A stretch of DNA of 64,000 nucleotides from Kribbella jiaozuonensis (GCF_005233875.1 NZ_SZPZ01000002.1:1054001-1118000); one strand, 5' to 3'. Positions 8,026 through 17,822 are shown, counted from the first letter of the stretch. Notes: generated from the letters alone by a model not told the origin. Numbers and translations are program-made.

Positions 8026-9609
8026 CTAGTTCGCGAACAGAGCCAGGAGCTGCTGTACGCCGTTCGACACGTCGGTCAGGTGCAGACGCAGTACCGGGCG
8101 CCCGCGCTCCGCGAGTACTCCGGCGTCGCCGGCGGCCTGCGCCGTGATCAACGTACCGAAACTGAACGGCCGATCCGGGATCTCCACGTCGGTCGCGTGT
8201 GCGCCGGTGATCTGCAGGTACACGCCCTCCGGGTGGCCGCCCTTGTGGTACTGACCGGTCGAGTGCAGGAACCGCGGTCCCCAGCCGAAGGTCACCGGAC
8301 GACCGGTCTTGGTCGCCAGCGCCGGCCGTACGCCGAACAGGTCCGCGTCCCGCTCGGAGTCCAGGTACGCCATGACTGCGACGTAGCCCTTCGCGTCGAG
8401 CTTGCCCAGCAGCGCGTCGACCGCACCCTGCAGCGAGACCACACCGTCCAGCAGTCCTTCGGAGCCACGAACCTCGACAGCGCCCTCGGTGAAGGCGGCC
8501 GCCTCCGGCTTCGGCTGCGCGTCGAGCAGACCACGCGCGGCGGCCTTGGCGCTCTCCACGTCCGGCTGGTCGAACGGGTTGATGCCGAGCAGGTAGCCGG
8601 CCACCGCCGTCGCCGTCTCCCAGAGCAGCATCTGACCGCCGAGCGAGCCCGAGGTCAGCGCAGTCGGCACACCGCTGGTCGCCTTCTCGGCGAGCAAGGC
8701 GTTGGTCAGGTCAGCAGCCTCGCTGTGCAGTTCCGGCGCACCGACCTCGACGGCGACCGGCAGTACGCCGGTGCCGAGCTTGCCGGTGCTCTCCGCGATC
8801 AGCTGCTCGGCCCAGTCCGGGAAGCCGACGATGTCGGACCCGTCGGCCGTGATGATCGCCTTGTCCCGGCCCGCGCTCGCCGCGAGCACAGCGCCCAGCC
8901 ACAGAGCCGGGTTGTCGGTCGAGTCCGCCTGCAACTCAGGCGCCGCCTCGGCCGCCTGGTCGAGCAACTCGGCGATGTCCGCGCCGGCCAGACCGGACGG
9001 CACCAGGCCGAACGCCGTCAACGCGCTGTACCGGCCGCCCACGTTCGGGTCGGCGAGGAACGTCTTCCGGTAGCCCTCGTCCGCCGACAGCTTCTCGAAC
9101 GGCGAACCCGGGTCGGTCACCACCACGACCCGCGACGCGGCGTCGATCCCCGCGTCCTCGAACGCCTTGACGAACGTACGCCGGTGGCTGTCGGTCTCGA
9201 CCGTCCCGCCGGACTTGCTGGACACGACGATCACGGTCTTCGAGAGGTCACCGGCCAGCGCCCGCGCGACCACGCTCGGGTCGGTCGAGTCCAGTACGAC
9301 GAGCTCGACGCCCGCCGTCCGCGTGATGACCTCGGGCGCGAGCGACGAGCCGCCCATGCCGGACAGGACGATCCGGTCCAGGCCCTCGGACCGCAGGTCC
9401 GCCTGCAGGGCCTCGATCTCGGCCAGCAGCGGCCGGGAGGTGTCGTGCAGGTCGACCCAGCCGAGCCGGATCGACGCCTCGTGCTCGGCGTCCGGGCCCC
9501 AGATCGTCGCGTCCTTCGCGGCGATCCGGGACGCGATCTTCTCGGCGACCAGCTTGTCGACGACCTCGGCCCAGTCGCCGTTCTGTGTGCTGACCTTCGG
9601 AGCGCTCAC
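8026..9609 (-). CDS. pgi: Glucose-6-phosphate isomerase
   Basis: 527 residues with two SIS sugar-isomerase domains. SGMGGSSLAPEV and VVSSKSGGTVET form the phosphate-binding segments. This is the actinobacterial form that travels with transaldolase, and it interconverts glucose 6-phosphate and fructose 6-phosphate. Its start overlaps the end of tal by four bases. Its position between tal and zwf places glycolytic entry inside the pentose phosphate operon. Confidence 0.93.
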   Translation of the reverse strand: MSAPKVSTQNGDWAEVVDKLVAEKIASRIAAKDATIWGPDAEHEASIRLGWVDLHDTSRPLLAEIEALQADLRSEGLDRIVLSGMGGSSLAPEVITRTAGVELVVLDSTDPSVVARALAGDLSKTVIVVSSKSGGTVETDSHRRTFVKAFEDAGIDAASRVVVVTDPGSPFEKLSADEGYRKTFLADPNVGGRYSALTAFGLVPSGLAGADIAELLDQAAEAAPELQADSTDNPALWLGAVLAASAGRDKAIITADGSDIVGFPDWAEQLIAESTGKLGTGVLPVAVEVGAPELHSEAADLTNALLAEKATSGVPTALTSGSLGGQMLLWETATAVAGYLLGINPFDQPDVESAKAAARGLLDAQPKPEAAAFTEGAVEVRGSEGLLDGVVSLQGAVDALLGKLDAKGYVAVMAYLDSERDADLFGVRPALATKTGRPVTFGWGPRFLHSTGQYHKGGHPEGVYLQITGAHATDVEIPDRPFSFGTLITAQAAGDAGVLAERGRPVLRLHLTDVSNGVQQLLALFAN

Positions 9610-10715
9610 TTGGCCGCGCCCTTCAGGGCCGCGGTGACGGTGTCCTGCAGCTCGGACCAGGAGGCGTCGAACTTCGCCACGCCCTCGTCCTCGAGCACCT
9701 GTACGACCTCGTCGTACGAGATGCCGAGCTTCTCCAGGTCGGCGATCACCTTGCGGTCGGCGTCGTAGTCGCCGCGGACGGTGTCGCCGGAGAATTCGCT
9801 GTGCTCCTCGACCGCCTTGATGGTTGCCTCAGGCATCGTGTTGACGACACCCTTGGTGACCAGGTTGTCGACGTACAGGGTGGGGGAGTACGACGGGTCC
9901 TTGGTGCCGGTGGAGGCCCACAGCGGCCGCTGCGGCTTGGCGCCGGCGGTCTCGAGCTCGCGCCAGCGGTCGGTGTCGAAGATCTCCTCGTACGCCTCGA
10001 AGGCGAGCCGGGCGTTGGCGATCGCGGCCTTGCCCTTCAGCGCCTTCGCCTCGTCGGTGCCGATCGCGTCCAGCCGCTTGTCCACCTCGGTGTCCACCCG
10101 GCTGACGAAGAACGACGCGACGCTGGCCATCTTGGTCACGTCGTGGCCGTTCTCGACGGCCTGCTCGAGGCCGGACAGGAACGCGGCCACGACCGCCTTG
10201 TAGCGCTCGAGGGAGAAGATCAGCGTCACGTTCACGCTGATCCCGGCGGCCAGCGTCTCGGTGATCGCCGGCAGGCCTTCCTTGGTGGCGGGGATCTTCA
10301 CGAAGACGTTGTCCCGGCCGACGATGTCCCACAGCAGCTTGGCCTGCTCGACGGTCTTCGCGGTGTCGTGCGCGAGCGTCGGCTCGACCTCGATCGACAC
10401 CCGGCCGTCCTGGCCCTCGGAGTCGTCGTACGCCGGCTTGAACACGTCGGCGGCGTCGCGGACGTCGTCGGTGGTGATGACCCGGATCGCCTCGTCGGTG
10501 GAGACGCCCTGGGAGGCCAGGTGGGCGACCTTCTCGGCGTACGCGTCGGCGTCCGAGATGGCCTTGGCGAAGATGGTCGGGTTCGTGGTCACACCGACCA
10601 CGTGCTTGTCCTCGATCAGGGCCTGCAGGCTGCCGCTGGTCAGCCGCTCGCGGGACAGGTCGTCGAGCCAGATGGAGACACCCGCGTCGGCGAGTGCTTT
10701 CAAGCGATCGTTCAT
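9606..10715 (-). CDS. tal: Transaldolase
   Basis: 369 residues, typical of the larger actinobacterial transaldolase. VFVKIPATKEG carries the Schiff-base lysine, and VTTNPTIFAKAI lies near residue 45. It transfers dihydroxyacetone units between sugar phosphates in the non-oxidative pentose phosphate pathway. It follows tkt by 42 bases and overlaps pgi by four bases, all in one minus-strand operon. Confidence 0.96.
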   Translation of the reverse strand: MNDRLKALADAGVSIWLDDLSRERLTSGSLQALIEDKHVVGVTTNPTIFAKAISDADAYAEKVAHLASQGVSTDEAIRVITTDDVRDAADVFKPAYDDSEGQDGRVSIEVEPTLAHDTAKTVEQAKLLWDIVGRDNVFVKIPATKEGLPAITETLAAGISVNVTLIFSLERYKAVVAAFLSGLEQAVENGHDVTKMASVASFFVSRVDTEVDKRLDAIGTDEAKALKGKAAIANARLAFEAYEEIFDTDRWRELETAGAKPQRPLWASTGTKDPSYSPTLYVDNLVTKGVVNTMPEATIKAVEEHSEFSGDTVRGDYDADRKVIADLEKLGISYDEVVQVLEDEGVAKFDASWSELQDTVTAALKGAAK

Positions 10716-10757
10716 GTGTCCGATGCCTTCTTCCGAAGTGTTCTGTTGTGGGTTTCT

Positions 10758-12953
10758 TCAGCTGGCGTCGGCCGGTCCGACCGGTCCGGCGGCGGCGCGG
10801 CCGGGCGGCACGCCCGGTCCGCTGATCTGTGCGGCGGCAGCGATGCTGTCCTTGGCCGCCTGCACGACCGCGTCGGCGGTGATGCCGAACTCGTCGTACA
10901 GCGTCTGGTACGCCGCGGAGGCGCCGTAGTGCTCCAGGCTCACGCTGCGGCCGGCGTCGCCGACGATGTCGTGCCAGCTCAGCGCGATCCCGGCCTCGAC
11001 CGAGACCCGGGCCCGGACGTCGGCCGGGATGACCGACTCGCGGTACGCGTCGTCCTGCTCGTCGAACCACTCGCGCGAGACCATCGAGACCACGCGGGCG
11101 TTGACGCCCTCCTCGGCCAGCTTGGCCCGCGCCTCGACGGCGAGCTGGACCTCCGAGCCGGTGCCGATCAGCACGACGTCCGGCGTACCGTCCGTGTCGA
11201 GCAGCACGTAGGCGCCCTTGTGCACGTTCTCCGTGGTGGCGTATCCGTCCGTGCCACGCGGGAACGTCGGCACGTTCTGCCGGGTCAGCACGAGGCCGGC
11301 CGGTCGGTCGGTGTGCTCGAGGATCGTGGCCCACGCGGCCGCCGTCTCGTTCGCGTCACCGGGGCGGACGACGTCCAGGCCCGGGATCGCCCGCAGCGCC
11401 GACAGGTGCTCGATCGGCTGGTGCGTCGGGCCGTCCTCGCCGAGGCCGATCGAGTCGTGCGTCCAGACGTACGTCACCGGCAGCTTCATCAGCGCGGCCA
11501 GCCGGACCGCCGGGCGCATGTAGTCGGAGAAGACCAGGAACGTTCCGCCGTACGGGCGGGTCAGGCCGTGCAGGGCGATGCCGTTCAGCACCGAGCCCAT
11601 GGCGTGCTCGCGGATGCCGAAGTGCAGCACCCGGCCGTACTCGTTGCCCTGGAACTCCTTGGTGGCGTGCTCCGCCGGGATGAACGACGGCTGGCCCTTC
11701 GGGGTGGTGTTGTTCGAACCGGCCAGGTCGGCCGAGCCGCCCCACAGCTCGGGCAGCTCCGGCGACAGCTTGGTCAGCACGTCACCGGAGGCGGCGCGGG
11801 TGGCGACACCCTTGGCGTCGGCGTCCCAGCTCGGCAGCGCGTCCTTCCAGCCGGGCGGCAGCTCGCGCTTGGAGAGCCGGTCCAGCAGCGCGGCGCGCTC
11901 CGGGTTCGCGGCCTTCCACTCGTCGAACCTGCCGCTCCACTCGGCCTCGAGGGCCTTGCCGCGGTCCTGCGCCTCGCGGGTGTGCGCGAGGACGTCGTGG
12001 GCGACCTGGAACGACTGCTCCGGGTCCCAGCCGAGGACCTTCTTGGTCGCGGCCACCTCGTCGGCGCCGAGCGCCGAGCCGTGGATCTTGCCGGTGTTCT
12101 GCTTGTTCGGGGCCGGCCAGCCGATGATCGTGTGCAGCCGGATGAAGCTCGGCTTGTCGGTGACCGCCCTCGCCGCCTCGATGGCGTCGTACAGCGCCTG
12201 GACGTCCTCTTCGTAGCCCTTGCCGCCGTTGGTCCAGTCGACGTCCTGGACGTGCCAGCCGTACGCCGCGTAGCGGGCCGCGACGTCCTCGGAGAAGGCG
12301 ATGTTGGTGTCGTCCTCGATCGAGATCTTGTTCGCGTCGTAGATGACCGTGAGGTTGCCGAGCTGCTGGTGCCCGGCCAGCGACGAGGCCTCGGCCGAGA
12401 CGCCTTCCTCCAGGTCGCCGTCCGATGCGATCACGTAGATCTGGTGGTCGAACAGACCCTCGCCCTTCGGCGCGTCCGGGTCGAGCAGGCCGCGCTCGCG
12501 GCGGGCCGCCATCGCCATCCCGACCGCGTTGCCGACGCCCTGGCCGAGCGGACCGGTGGTGGTCTCGACACCGGGGGTGTGCGAGTACTCCGGGTGGCCC
12601 GGCGTCTTGCTGCCCCACGTCCGCAGCGCCTTCAGGTCGTCCAGCTCGAGGCCGAAGCCGGCCAGGTAGAGCTGGATGTACAGCGTCAGGCTGGAGTGCC
12701 CCGCGGACAGCACGAACCGGTCGCGGCCGGCCCAGTGCGGGTCGGCCGGGTTGTGCCGCATCACCTTCTGGAACAGCAGGTACGCCGCCGGCGCGAGGCT
12801 CATCGCCGTACCGGGGTGGCCGTTGCCGACCTTCTCCACCGCGTCCATCGCGAGCACCCTGACGGTGTCGACCGCGCGCTGGTCGAGCTCGGTCCATTCA
12901 AGCTTGGGGCTGGTCTTCTCCGTCACGCCGACGGCGCTCCTCTCGATGGTCAT
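10758..12953 (-). CDS. tkt: Transketolase
   Basis: 731 residues. The thiamine diphosphate motif runs from SDGDLEEGVSAEA to YDANKISIED, and IGLGEDGPTHQPIEHL is in the pyrimidine-binding domain. It transfers two-carbon units in the pentose phosphate pathway and is the first gene of the operon. I give ATG 12953, but a stronger GAGAGGAG ribosome site lies inside the first codons and would serve GTG 12932 or GTG 12926, so the true protein may be 7-9 residues shorter. The C-terminus carries a short Pro/Ala extension. Confidence 0.95.
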   Translation of the reverse strand: MTIERSAVGVTEKTSPKLEWTELDQRAVDTVRVLAMDAVEKVGNGHPGTAMSLAPAAYLLFQKVMRHNPADPHWAGRDRFVLSAGHSSLTLYIQLYLAGFGLELDDLKALRTWGSKTPGHPEYSHTPGVETTTGPLGQGVGNAVGMAMAARRERGLLDPDAPKGEGLFDHQIYVIASDGDLEEGVSAEASSLAGHQQLGNLTVIYDANKISIEDDTNIAFSEDVAARYAAYGWHVQDVDWTNGGKGYEEDVQALYDAIEAARAVTDKPSFIRLHTIIGWPAPNKQNTGKIHGSALGADEVAATKKVLGWDPEQSFQVAHDVLAHTREAQDRGKALEAEWSGRFDEWKAANPERAALLDRLSKRELPPGWKDALPSWDADAKGVATRAASGDVLTKLSPELPELWGGSADLAGSNNTTPKGQPSFIPAEHATKEFQGNEYGRVLHFGIREHAMGSVLNGIALHGLTRPYGGTFLVFSDYMRPAVRLAALMKLPVTYVWTHDSIGLGEDGPTHQPIEHLSALRAIPGLDVVRPGDANETAAAWATILEHTDRPAGLVLTRQNVPTFPRGTDGYATTENVHKGAYVLLDTDGTPDVVLIGTGSEVQLAVEARAKLAEEGVNARVVSMVSREWFDEQDDAYRESVIPADVRARVSVEAGIALSWHDIVGDAGRSVSLEHYGASAAYQTLYDEFGITADAVVQAAKDSIAAAAQISGPGVPPGRAAAGPVGPADAS

Positions 12954-13162
12954 CTTCTAGGTATCTCACGCAGAGCCTACTGTGATGAAGGCTGTCCGCT
13001 GCACATTGCTCAACTGCTTGTCAACCATCTGGTGACTCCCCCTGTTCCCGGGCGGACTCCCCGGATCGGAGGGGGGTGCGAGAACCCTCCTACGGGGCGT
13101 CGTAGACTGCTGAATCGTCAGCGCCGGAGGCTCGGCGTCAACCCACTGTTTTCGAGGTGTTC

Positions 13163-14128
13163 GTGACGGCCGTCGACCCGCGTCCAGCCGCGACGACGTC
13201 GTACCCGACGCCGCTGGTGGACGCTACCGCTGTGGTGAGTCCGTCGGTGCGCGACGTGGTGAAGGCGTACGTCGGTCTGACCAAGCCGCGCATCATCGAG
13301 CTGCTGCTGATCACCACCGTGCCGGTGATGTTCCTGGCCGCCGGGGGAGTGCCCGGGCTCGAGGTCGTCGTGGCCACCCTGATCGGCGGCATCCTCGCCT
13401 CCGGCAGCGCGAACACGATCAACTGCGTGCTCGACCGCGACATCGACGAGCAGATGCGCCGGACCCGGCGCCGCCCGCTGCCGCGGCACGCGGTCAGCCC
13501 GCGCTCGGCGACGATCTTCGGTGTCGTGCTCGGTGGGCTGGCCACGCTGGAGCTCGGGTTCTTCGTGAACTGGCTGTCGTCCGGCCTCGCGCTCGCGGCG
13601 AACCTGTTCTACGTCTTCGGCTACACGATGGTGCTGAAGCGCCGGACCGTGCAGAACATCGTCTGGGGCGGTATCGCGGGCTGCTTCCCGACCCTGATCG
13701 GCTGGACCGCGGTCACCGGCAAGCTGGCCTGGACCCCGGTCGTGCTGTTCCTGGTGGTGTTCTTCTGGACGCCGCCGCACACCTGGTCGCTGGCGATGCG
13801 CTACCGCGAGGACTACGCGTCGGTGGACGTGCCGATGCTGCCGGTGGTCGCCACCCCGGTCGCGACCGCGCGGCAGATCATGGCGTACTCCGTTGTCATG
13901 GTGATCACCTCACTCGCGCTCTGGCCGATCGCCGACACCGGGTACGTGTATCCGCTGGCCTCGATCGTGCTCGGATTCGTGTTCCTGCGTGAGGCCCGCC
14001 GGTTGTTGCTCCGGGCCCACACCGGTGCGGAAGGCGCGGCCCTGCGGCCGATGCGGCTCTTCCACTTCTCGAATATCTACCTCGCGCTGCTGTTCATCGC
14101 CGCGGCCATCGATCCGCTCCTGCACTGA
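13163..14128 (+). CDS. ctaB: Heme O synthase (protoheme IX farnesyltransferase)
   Basis: A 321-residue UbiA-family membrane prenyltransferase with about nine helices. The prenyl-diphosphate/Mg motif NTINCVLDRDIDEQMRRTRRR and the second motif FFWTPPHTWSLAMRYREDY are intact. It farnesylates heme B to heme O, the step before heme A for cytochrome oxidase. I chose GTG 13163 because GAGG lies five bases upstream; GTG 13157 is in frame but has no spaced ribosome site. The 209 bases between it and tkt are divergent promoter space. Confidence 0.94.
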   Translation: MTAVDPRPAATTSYPTPLVDATAVVSPSVRDVVKAYVGLTKPRIIELLLITTVPVMFLAAGGVPGLEVVVATLIGGILASGSANTINCVLDRDIDEQMRRTRRRPLPRHAVSPRSATIFGVVLGGLATLELGFFVNWLSSGLALAANLFYVFGYTMVLKRRTVQNIVWGGIAGCFPTLIGWTAVTGKLAWTPVVLFLVVFFWTPPHTWSLAMRYREDYASVDVPMLPVVATPVATARQIMAYSVVMVITSLALWPIADTGYVYPLASIVLGFVFLREARRLLLRAHTGAEGAALRPMRLFHFSNIYLALLFIAAAIDPLLH

Positions 14129-14160
14129 GCGTCGCCCGCCGGGCGCTCGGAGTTCTCCCG

Positions 14161-14189
14161 TTGACCATTTCGTGACCTCATGTTGCGAT
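14161..14189 (+). promoter_or_regulatory. Probable promoter of the ScyD-like gene
   Basis: TTGACC (14161-14166) and TGCGAT (14184-14189) are separated by 17 bases. Transcription would start near 14196, leaving a leader of about 50 bases with a GGGGGAA ribosome site before the ATG at 14248. Confidence 0.4.
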
Positions 14190-14247
14190 GGGGTGGTCTG
14201 TGGAGGGGGTTCCACACCTGGGGAGGCGCTGCAGCAGGGGGAATCGC

Positions 14248-15342
14248 ATGGGGGTACGAACACGTGTTGCCGCACTCGCGGCAGTTGCGTTGGCCGGATC
14301 CGTCCTGGTCGCCGGCCAGGCCGACGCCGGCGGCAACCATTCCAGTCTGAAGCCGATCGCGACCGGGTTGAACGGTCCGCGCGGCGTATCGACGTACAAG
14401 AACCTGGTCATCTACAGCGTGACCGACGGGTCGGTGTACGTGACGAACGGCCGCAAGTCCGTGAAGCTCGGCAAGGTGCCGGGCACGGGCGGGTTCCCGC
14501 CCGCGATCGACACGAACAAGTGGGGTACGACGTACGCACTGACCGGTGCGGGCGGCGAACCGGGCCAGCCACCGGTGCCGGGCAGTTCGACGCTGTACCG
14601 GATGCGGTACGGGAAGACGCCGGTCAAGGTCGCGGACATCGCGGCGTACCAGGCGCACGACCCGGACCCGTACAACCAGGCCGACTCACCGACGGAGTCC
14701 AACCCGTTCGGCGTCGCGGCCCTGAGCGACGGCACGGTCCTGGTGTCCGATGCCGCCAACAACGATCTGCTGAGGGTGTGGCCGAACGGTCACGTCAAGA
14801 CGGTCGCGCGGCTGAAGCCACGCACGGTCAAGGTCCCGGCCGGTCTCGGTAACGAGGCTCCGCCGGCAGGTACGCCGTTCGTCGCCGAAGCAGTGGCCAC
14901 GTCGGTCACCGTGGGTTCTGACGGTTACTACTACGTCGGCGAGCTCCGCGGCTTCCCGGCAACACCCGGTACGTCGGAGATCTGGCGGATCAGGCCGGGC
15001 TCGGTGGGCGCGGTGTGTGACCCGGTCAAGCCGAACAAGGGCAACTGCCAGCGGTACGCCGACGGTTACACGTCGATCGTCGACCTGGCCGGCGGTCCGC
15101 ACGGCACGCTCGCGGTCGTCCAGTTGGCGCGGGACAGTTGGCTCGCGTTCGAGTCCGGTGGCTCGACCATCGGCTCGCTCTACCTGCAGTACCCCGGCAA
15201 GAACCACAAGGCCGGCTACAAGAGGGAACTGGTCCGCGGCCAGCTGAACCTCCCCGGCGGCACAGCCTTCGACCGATGGGGCGGCTTGTACGTCTCCGCA
15301 CCGGTCTTCGGCCCAGGCGCCGTCTACAAGGTGCGCTACTGA
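14248..15342 (+). CDS. Secreted ScyD/ScyE-like beta-propeller protein
   Basis: 364 residues. It has a Sec signal peptide (MGVRTR, a hydrophobic core AALAAVALAGSVLVAG, then a probable cut after QADA). The rest matches the ScyD/ScyE family, a probable six-bladed NHL-type propeller. Repeated blades such as LKPIATGLNGPRGVS, NPFGVAALSDGTVLVSD and GLYVSAPVFGPGAVYKV support this. In actinobacteria the function is unknown; the cyanobacterial relatives take part in scytonemin synthesis. I chose ATG 14248 because an upstream ATG at 14188 would bury the signal peptide. It is convergent with ctaA across a strong terminator. Confidence 0.8.
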   Translation: MGVRTRVAALAAVALAGSVLVAGQADAGGNHSSLKPIATGLNGPRGVSTYKNLVIYSVTDGSVYVTNGRKSVKLGKVPGTGGFPPAIDTNKWGTTYALTGAGGEPGQPPVPGSSTLYRMRYGKTPVKVADIAAYQAHDPDPYNQADSPTESNPFGVAALSDGTVLVSDAANNDLLRVWPNGHVKTVARLKPRTVKVPAGLGNEAPPAGTPFVAEAVATSVTVGSDGYYYVGELRGFPATPGTSEIWRIRPGSVGAVCDPVKPNKGNCQRYADGYTSIVDLAGGPHGTLAVVQLARDSWLAFESGGSTIGSLYLQYPGKNHKAGYKRELVRGQLNLPGGTAFDRWGGLYVSAPVFGPGAVYKVRY

Positions 15343-15357
15343 AGTAGGACGAGTACG

Positions 15358-15391
15358 GCGGGACGCCCGTTTCAGGTTGCGGGCGTCCCGC
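15358..15391. terminator. Bidirectional terminator with a perfect 12-bp stem
   Basis: GCGGGACGCCCG (15358-15369) pairs perfectly with CGGGCGTCCCGC (15380-15391) around a 10-base loop. It lies between the convergent ScyD-like gene and ctaA. The ctaA stop codon (15372-15374) is in the loop, and the distal arm encodes the last residues of CtaA. There is no long T-tract, which is usual for actinobacterial terminators. Confidence 0.75.
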
Positions 15392-16301
15392 GCTCGCCGT
15401 ACACGGCCGTGACCAGCGCGATCAGCAGTCCGGCCAGGAACATGTGCACGAGCACGACACCCCACGGCAGCCCGGTGAAGTACTGCGTGAAGCCGACAAC
15501 GCCCTGCAGCAGCTCGATGGCCAGCAGCCAGGCCGCCAGCTTGCGCAACGTGCGTGAGGTCGCGGTGACCCGGGTCGCGATCACCAGCGCGATCGTGATG
15601 CCGAGCAGCCCGAACACGACGTCCGCATGGAGCTGACTGACCAGTTCGGGGTCGAAGCCGTTGCGCCCGGTCTCCGGATCACCCGAGTGCGGACCGGCGC
15701 CGGTGACAACGGTGCCTAGGGCAACAGTTAGCCAGACCGCCACCACACAAGCGGTCGCGAGCGCGCGGACCACCGGGGGAGTGTGCGGGTACGGGCTGGT
15801 CCGCGACCGGCGCATCATCGACACCGTCAGCGTGATGATGATCGGCGAGACGAGGAAGTGCGCCGAGACGATCCACGGGTTCAGCCCGGTCAGCACGCTG
15901 ATACCGCCGATGACTGCCTGCAGCGGTACGCCGAGGGCCGCGGCCGTCGCCAGCCGGCGGAGGTCGTGGCGGACCGGGCGGTAGCGCATCACGACCAGCC
16001 AGGTGCAGATCGCGACCACACCGACCACGAACCCGAGCATCCGGTTCGTGAACTCGATCGCGCCGTGATAGCCGAGCGCGGCATGGGGCACGTACGAATC
16101 GTCCGTACACGACGGCCACGTCGGGCAGCCGAGGCCGGAGCCGGTCAGACGGACCAGACCGCCGGTCACCACGATGCCGATGTTCACCGCAACCGAAGCC
16201 CAGCCCCAGCGGCGAACCACGTCCAGGCTCGGTTCGGGCACGAGGCGCCAGAAACGGCTGACTGGTTCGGCTTCTCGAGGCGGGGGCTCCGTCGTCATCA
16301 C
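15372..16301 (-). CDS. ctaA: Heme A synthase (CtaA/COX15)
   Basis: A 309-residue membrane protein with about eight helices. It carries the four heme-ligand histidine regions typical of COX15 (for example GAIEFTNRMLGF, VSAHFLVSP, SQLHADVVFG and LVHMFLAGLL), GLGCPTWPSC with the conserved extracellular cysteines, and HSGDPETGRNGFDPELVSQLHAD. It oxidises heme O to heme A, the step after CtaB. A -10-like TAGAGT on the minus strand (16308-16313) puts a leaderless start on the GTG at 16301. It could also be read through from the ABC transporter genes just upstream. Confidence 0.93.
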   Translation of the reverse strand: MMTTEPPPREAEPVSRFWRLVPEPSLDVVRRWGWASVAVNIGIVVTGGLVRLTGSGLGCPTWPSCTDDSYVPHAALGYHGAIEFTNRMLGFVVGVVAICTWLVVMRYRPVRHDLRRLATAAALGVPLQAVIGGISVLTGLNPWIVSAHFLVSPIIITLTVSMMRRSRTSPYPHTPPVVRALATACVVAVWLTVALGTVVTGAGPHSGDPETGRNGFDPELVSQLHADVVFGLLGITIALVIATRVTATSRTLRKLAAWLLAIELLQGVVGFTQYFTGLPWGVVLVHMFLAGLLIALVTAVYGERGTPAT

Positions 16302-16317
16302 CGGGACACTCTAAAGC

Positions 16318-17094
16318 TCAGTCCCAGCGGAAGGTCCGGGAGACCAGGTATCCGAGCACGCCGGCCCACAGCGCCAGCGACAAAGCGGCCGCCCAAGGGA
16401 TCACCCCTTCGACGGTCGAGTTCGCCAGCCCGTTGGCCAGGGCGGCACTGGGCAGCAGGCGTACGACGCTCTGCATGCCGGACGGGTACTCGTTGACGGG
16501 TGTCATGATCGCCCCGCCGACGAGCAGCAAGAGGTACAGCAGGTTCGCGGCGGCCAGCGTCGCCTCTGCCCGCAGTACTCCGGCCATCAGCAGACCGAGT
16601 GATGCGAAGGCTGCGGTGCCGCACAGGACGGTGAGGATGACGCCGATGACCGCTTCGGCTCCGCCTACTGGTTTCCAGCCGAGCGCGAAGCCGGTGCCGA
16701 TCAGGACAGCGAGCTGGATCAGCTGGACGATCAGGACGGCACCGATCTTGCCGGCGAGCAGTCCGGTACGGGAGAGCGGGGAGGCGCCGAGGCGCTTGAT
16801 CACGCCGTACCTGCGTTCGAAGCCGGTTGCGATGGCGAGCGAGGTGAACGACGACGAGAGGATGGCCAGGGCGAGGACGCGAGGGACGGCCTGGTCGATC
16901 GGCCGGCCGTCGCCGAGCGGCAGGCGGTCGCCCAGGCCGGTCGCGCCGAGCAGCAGCAGGATGCCGAGCGGGATCACGAGCGCCAGCAGCAGTTGCTCGC
17001 CGTTGCGGACGAGCAGCTTGAACTCCATCCGCGAGTGCGCGAGCACCTTCCGCGGCCACGGCGCACTTCCCGGCTGCGGTGCGTAGGTGCTCAT
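16318..17094 (-). CDS. ABC-2 type transporter permease
   Basis: 258 residues with six hydrophobic helices, matching the ABC-2 permease family. It contains the usual cytoplasmic GFERRYGVIKRLGASPLSRTG segment between helices 2 and 3. It pairs with the ATPase encoded just upstream, whose stop its ATG overlaps by four bases. The same ABC pair sits between ctaA and the suf operon in mycobacteria (Rv1456c-Rv1458c region), which suggests a link to heme A or cytochrome oxidase biogenesis. That link is an inference; the substrate is unknown. Confidence 0.85.
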   Translation of the reverse strand: MSTYAPQPGSAPWPRKVLAHSRMEFKLLVRNGEQLLLALVIPLGILLLLGATGLGDRLPLGDGRPIDQAVPRVLALAILSSSFTSLAIATGFERRYGVIKRLGASPLSRTGLLAGKIGAVLIVQLIQLAVLIGTGFALGWKPVGGAEAVIGVILTVLCGTAAFASLGLLMAGVLRAEATLAAANLLYLLLLVGGAIMTPVNEYPSGMQSVVRLLPSAALANGLANSTVEGVIPWAAALSLALWAGVLGYLVSRTFRWD

Positions 17095-17822
17095 GAGCGC
17101 TCCGGCTTGGCGGTCAGCTCGAGGAAGACGTCCTCGAGGGACTTCTTGTGGTGCTCGGTCAGGTCGTCGGGGGTGCCGGAGGCGATCACCTTGCCGGCCG
17201 ACACCACGTGGACCTGGTCGGACAGCTGCTCGGCCTCGTCCATCGCGTGCGTGGTGAGTACGACGGTGACGCCGTCTTTGCGCAGGTCGCGGATCACCTG
17301 CCAGATCTCGCGCCGGCCGTGCGGGTCCAGCCCGGTCGTCGGCTCGTCGAGGAACGCGATCTCCGGCCGCCCCACGATCGCCAGCGCGAACGACAGCCGC
17401 TGCTTCTGACCACCCGACAGGCGGCGGTACGGCGTACGCCCGCAGCTGCCCAGGTCGAGACGCTCCACCAGGGCCGGGATGTCGAGCGGGTGGGTGTGCA
17501 GCGTCGCGACGTACTTGAGCATCTCGACCGCCCGTACGCCGGACCAGGCGCCGCCCTCCTGGAGCATCACGCCGATCCGCGGCATCAGCTCGTCGTGGTC
17601 CGCGATCGGGTCCAGCCCGAGCACGCGGACCTGGCCGGAGTCAGGCCGGCGGAATCCCTCACAGCTCTCCACGGTCGTGGTCTTGCCGGCGCCGTTCGGG
17701 CCGAGCACGGCCGTCACCGTGCCGGCGGCTACGGTGAGACTGAGACCGTCGACCGCGGTCTTCTCGCCGTACCGCACGACGAGGTTGTCGATCTCTACCG
17801 CGACTGGCACAAACGGCAGCAT
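17091..17822 (-). CDS. ABC transporter ATP-binding protein
   Basis: 243 residues. Walker A is GPNGAGKTTT, the Q-loop region is MLQEGGAWSGVR, the signature is LSGGQKQR, and Walker B is FLDEPTTGLD followed by the H-loop LTTHAMDEA. It is the ATPase of a CcmA/DrrA-like exporter with the downstream permease. It is divergent from sufR across 116 bases. Confidence 0.9.
   Translation of the reverse strand: MLPFVPVAVEIDNLVVRYGEKTAVDGLSLTVAAGTVTAVLGPNGAGKTTTVESCEGFRRPDSGQVRVLGLDPIADHDELMPRIGVMLQEGGAWSGVRAVEMLKYVATLHTHPLDIPALVERLDLGSCGRTPYRRLSGGQKQRLSFALAIVGRPEIAFLDEPTTGLDPHGRREIWQVIRDLRKDGVTVVLTTHAMDEAEQLSDQVHVVSAGKVIASGTPDDLTEHHKKSLEDVFLELTAKPERS

Noticed and set aside
9801..13166. A long plus-strand frame opposite tal and tkt
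   Set aside because: It lies antisense to two certain enzymes, and its composition (Arg/Gly/Val-rich, no domain) is that of a codon-bias shadow.
14127..14148. Terminator after ctaB
   Set aside because: A hairpin can be drawn, but its stem needs a three-base bulge, so I do not list it as a feature.
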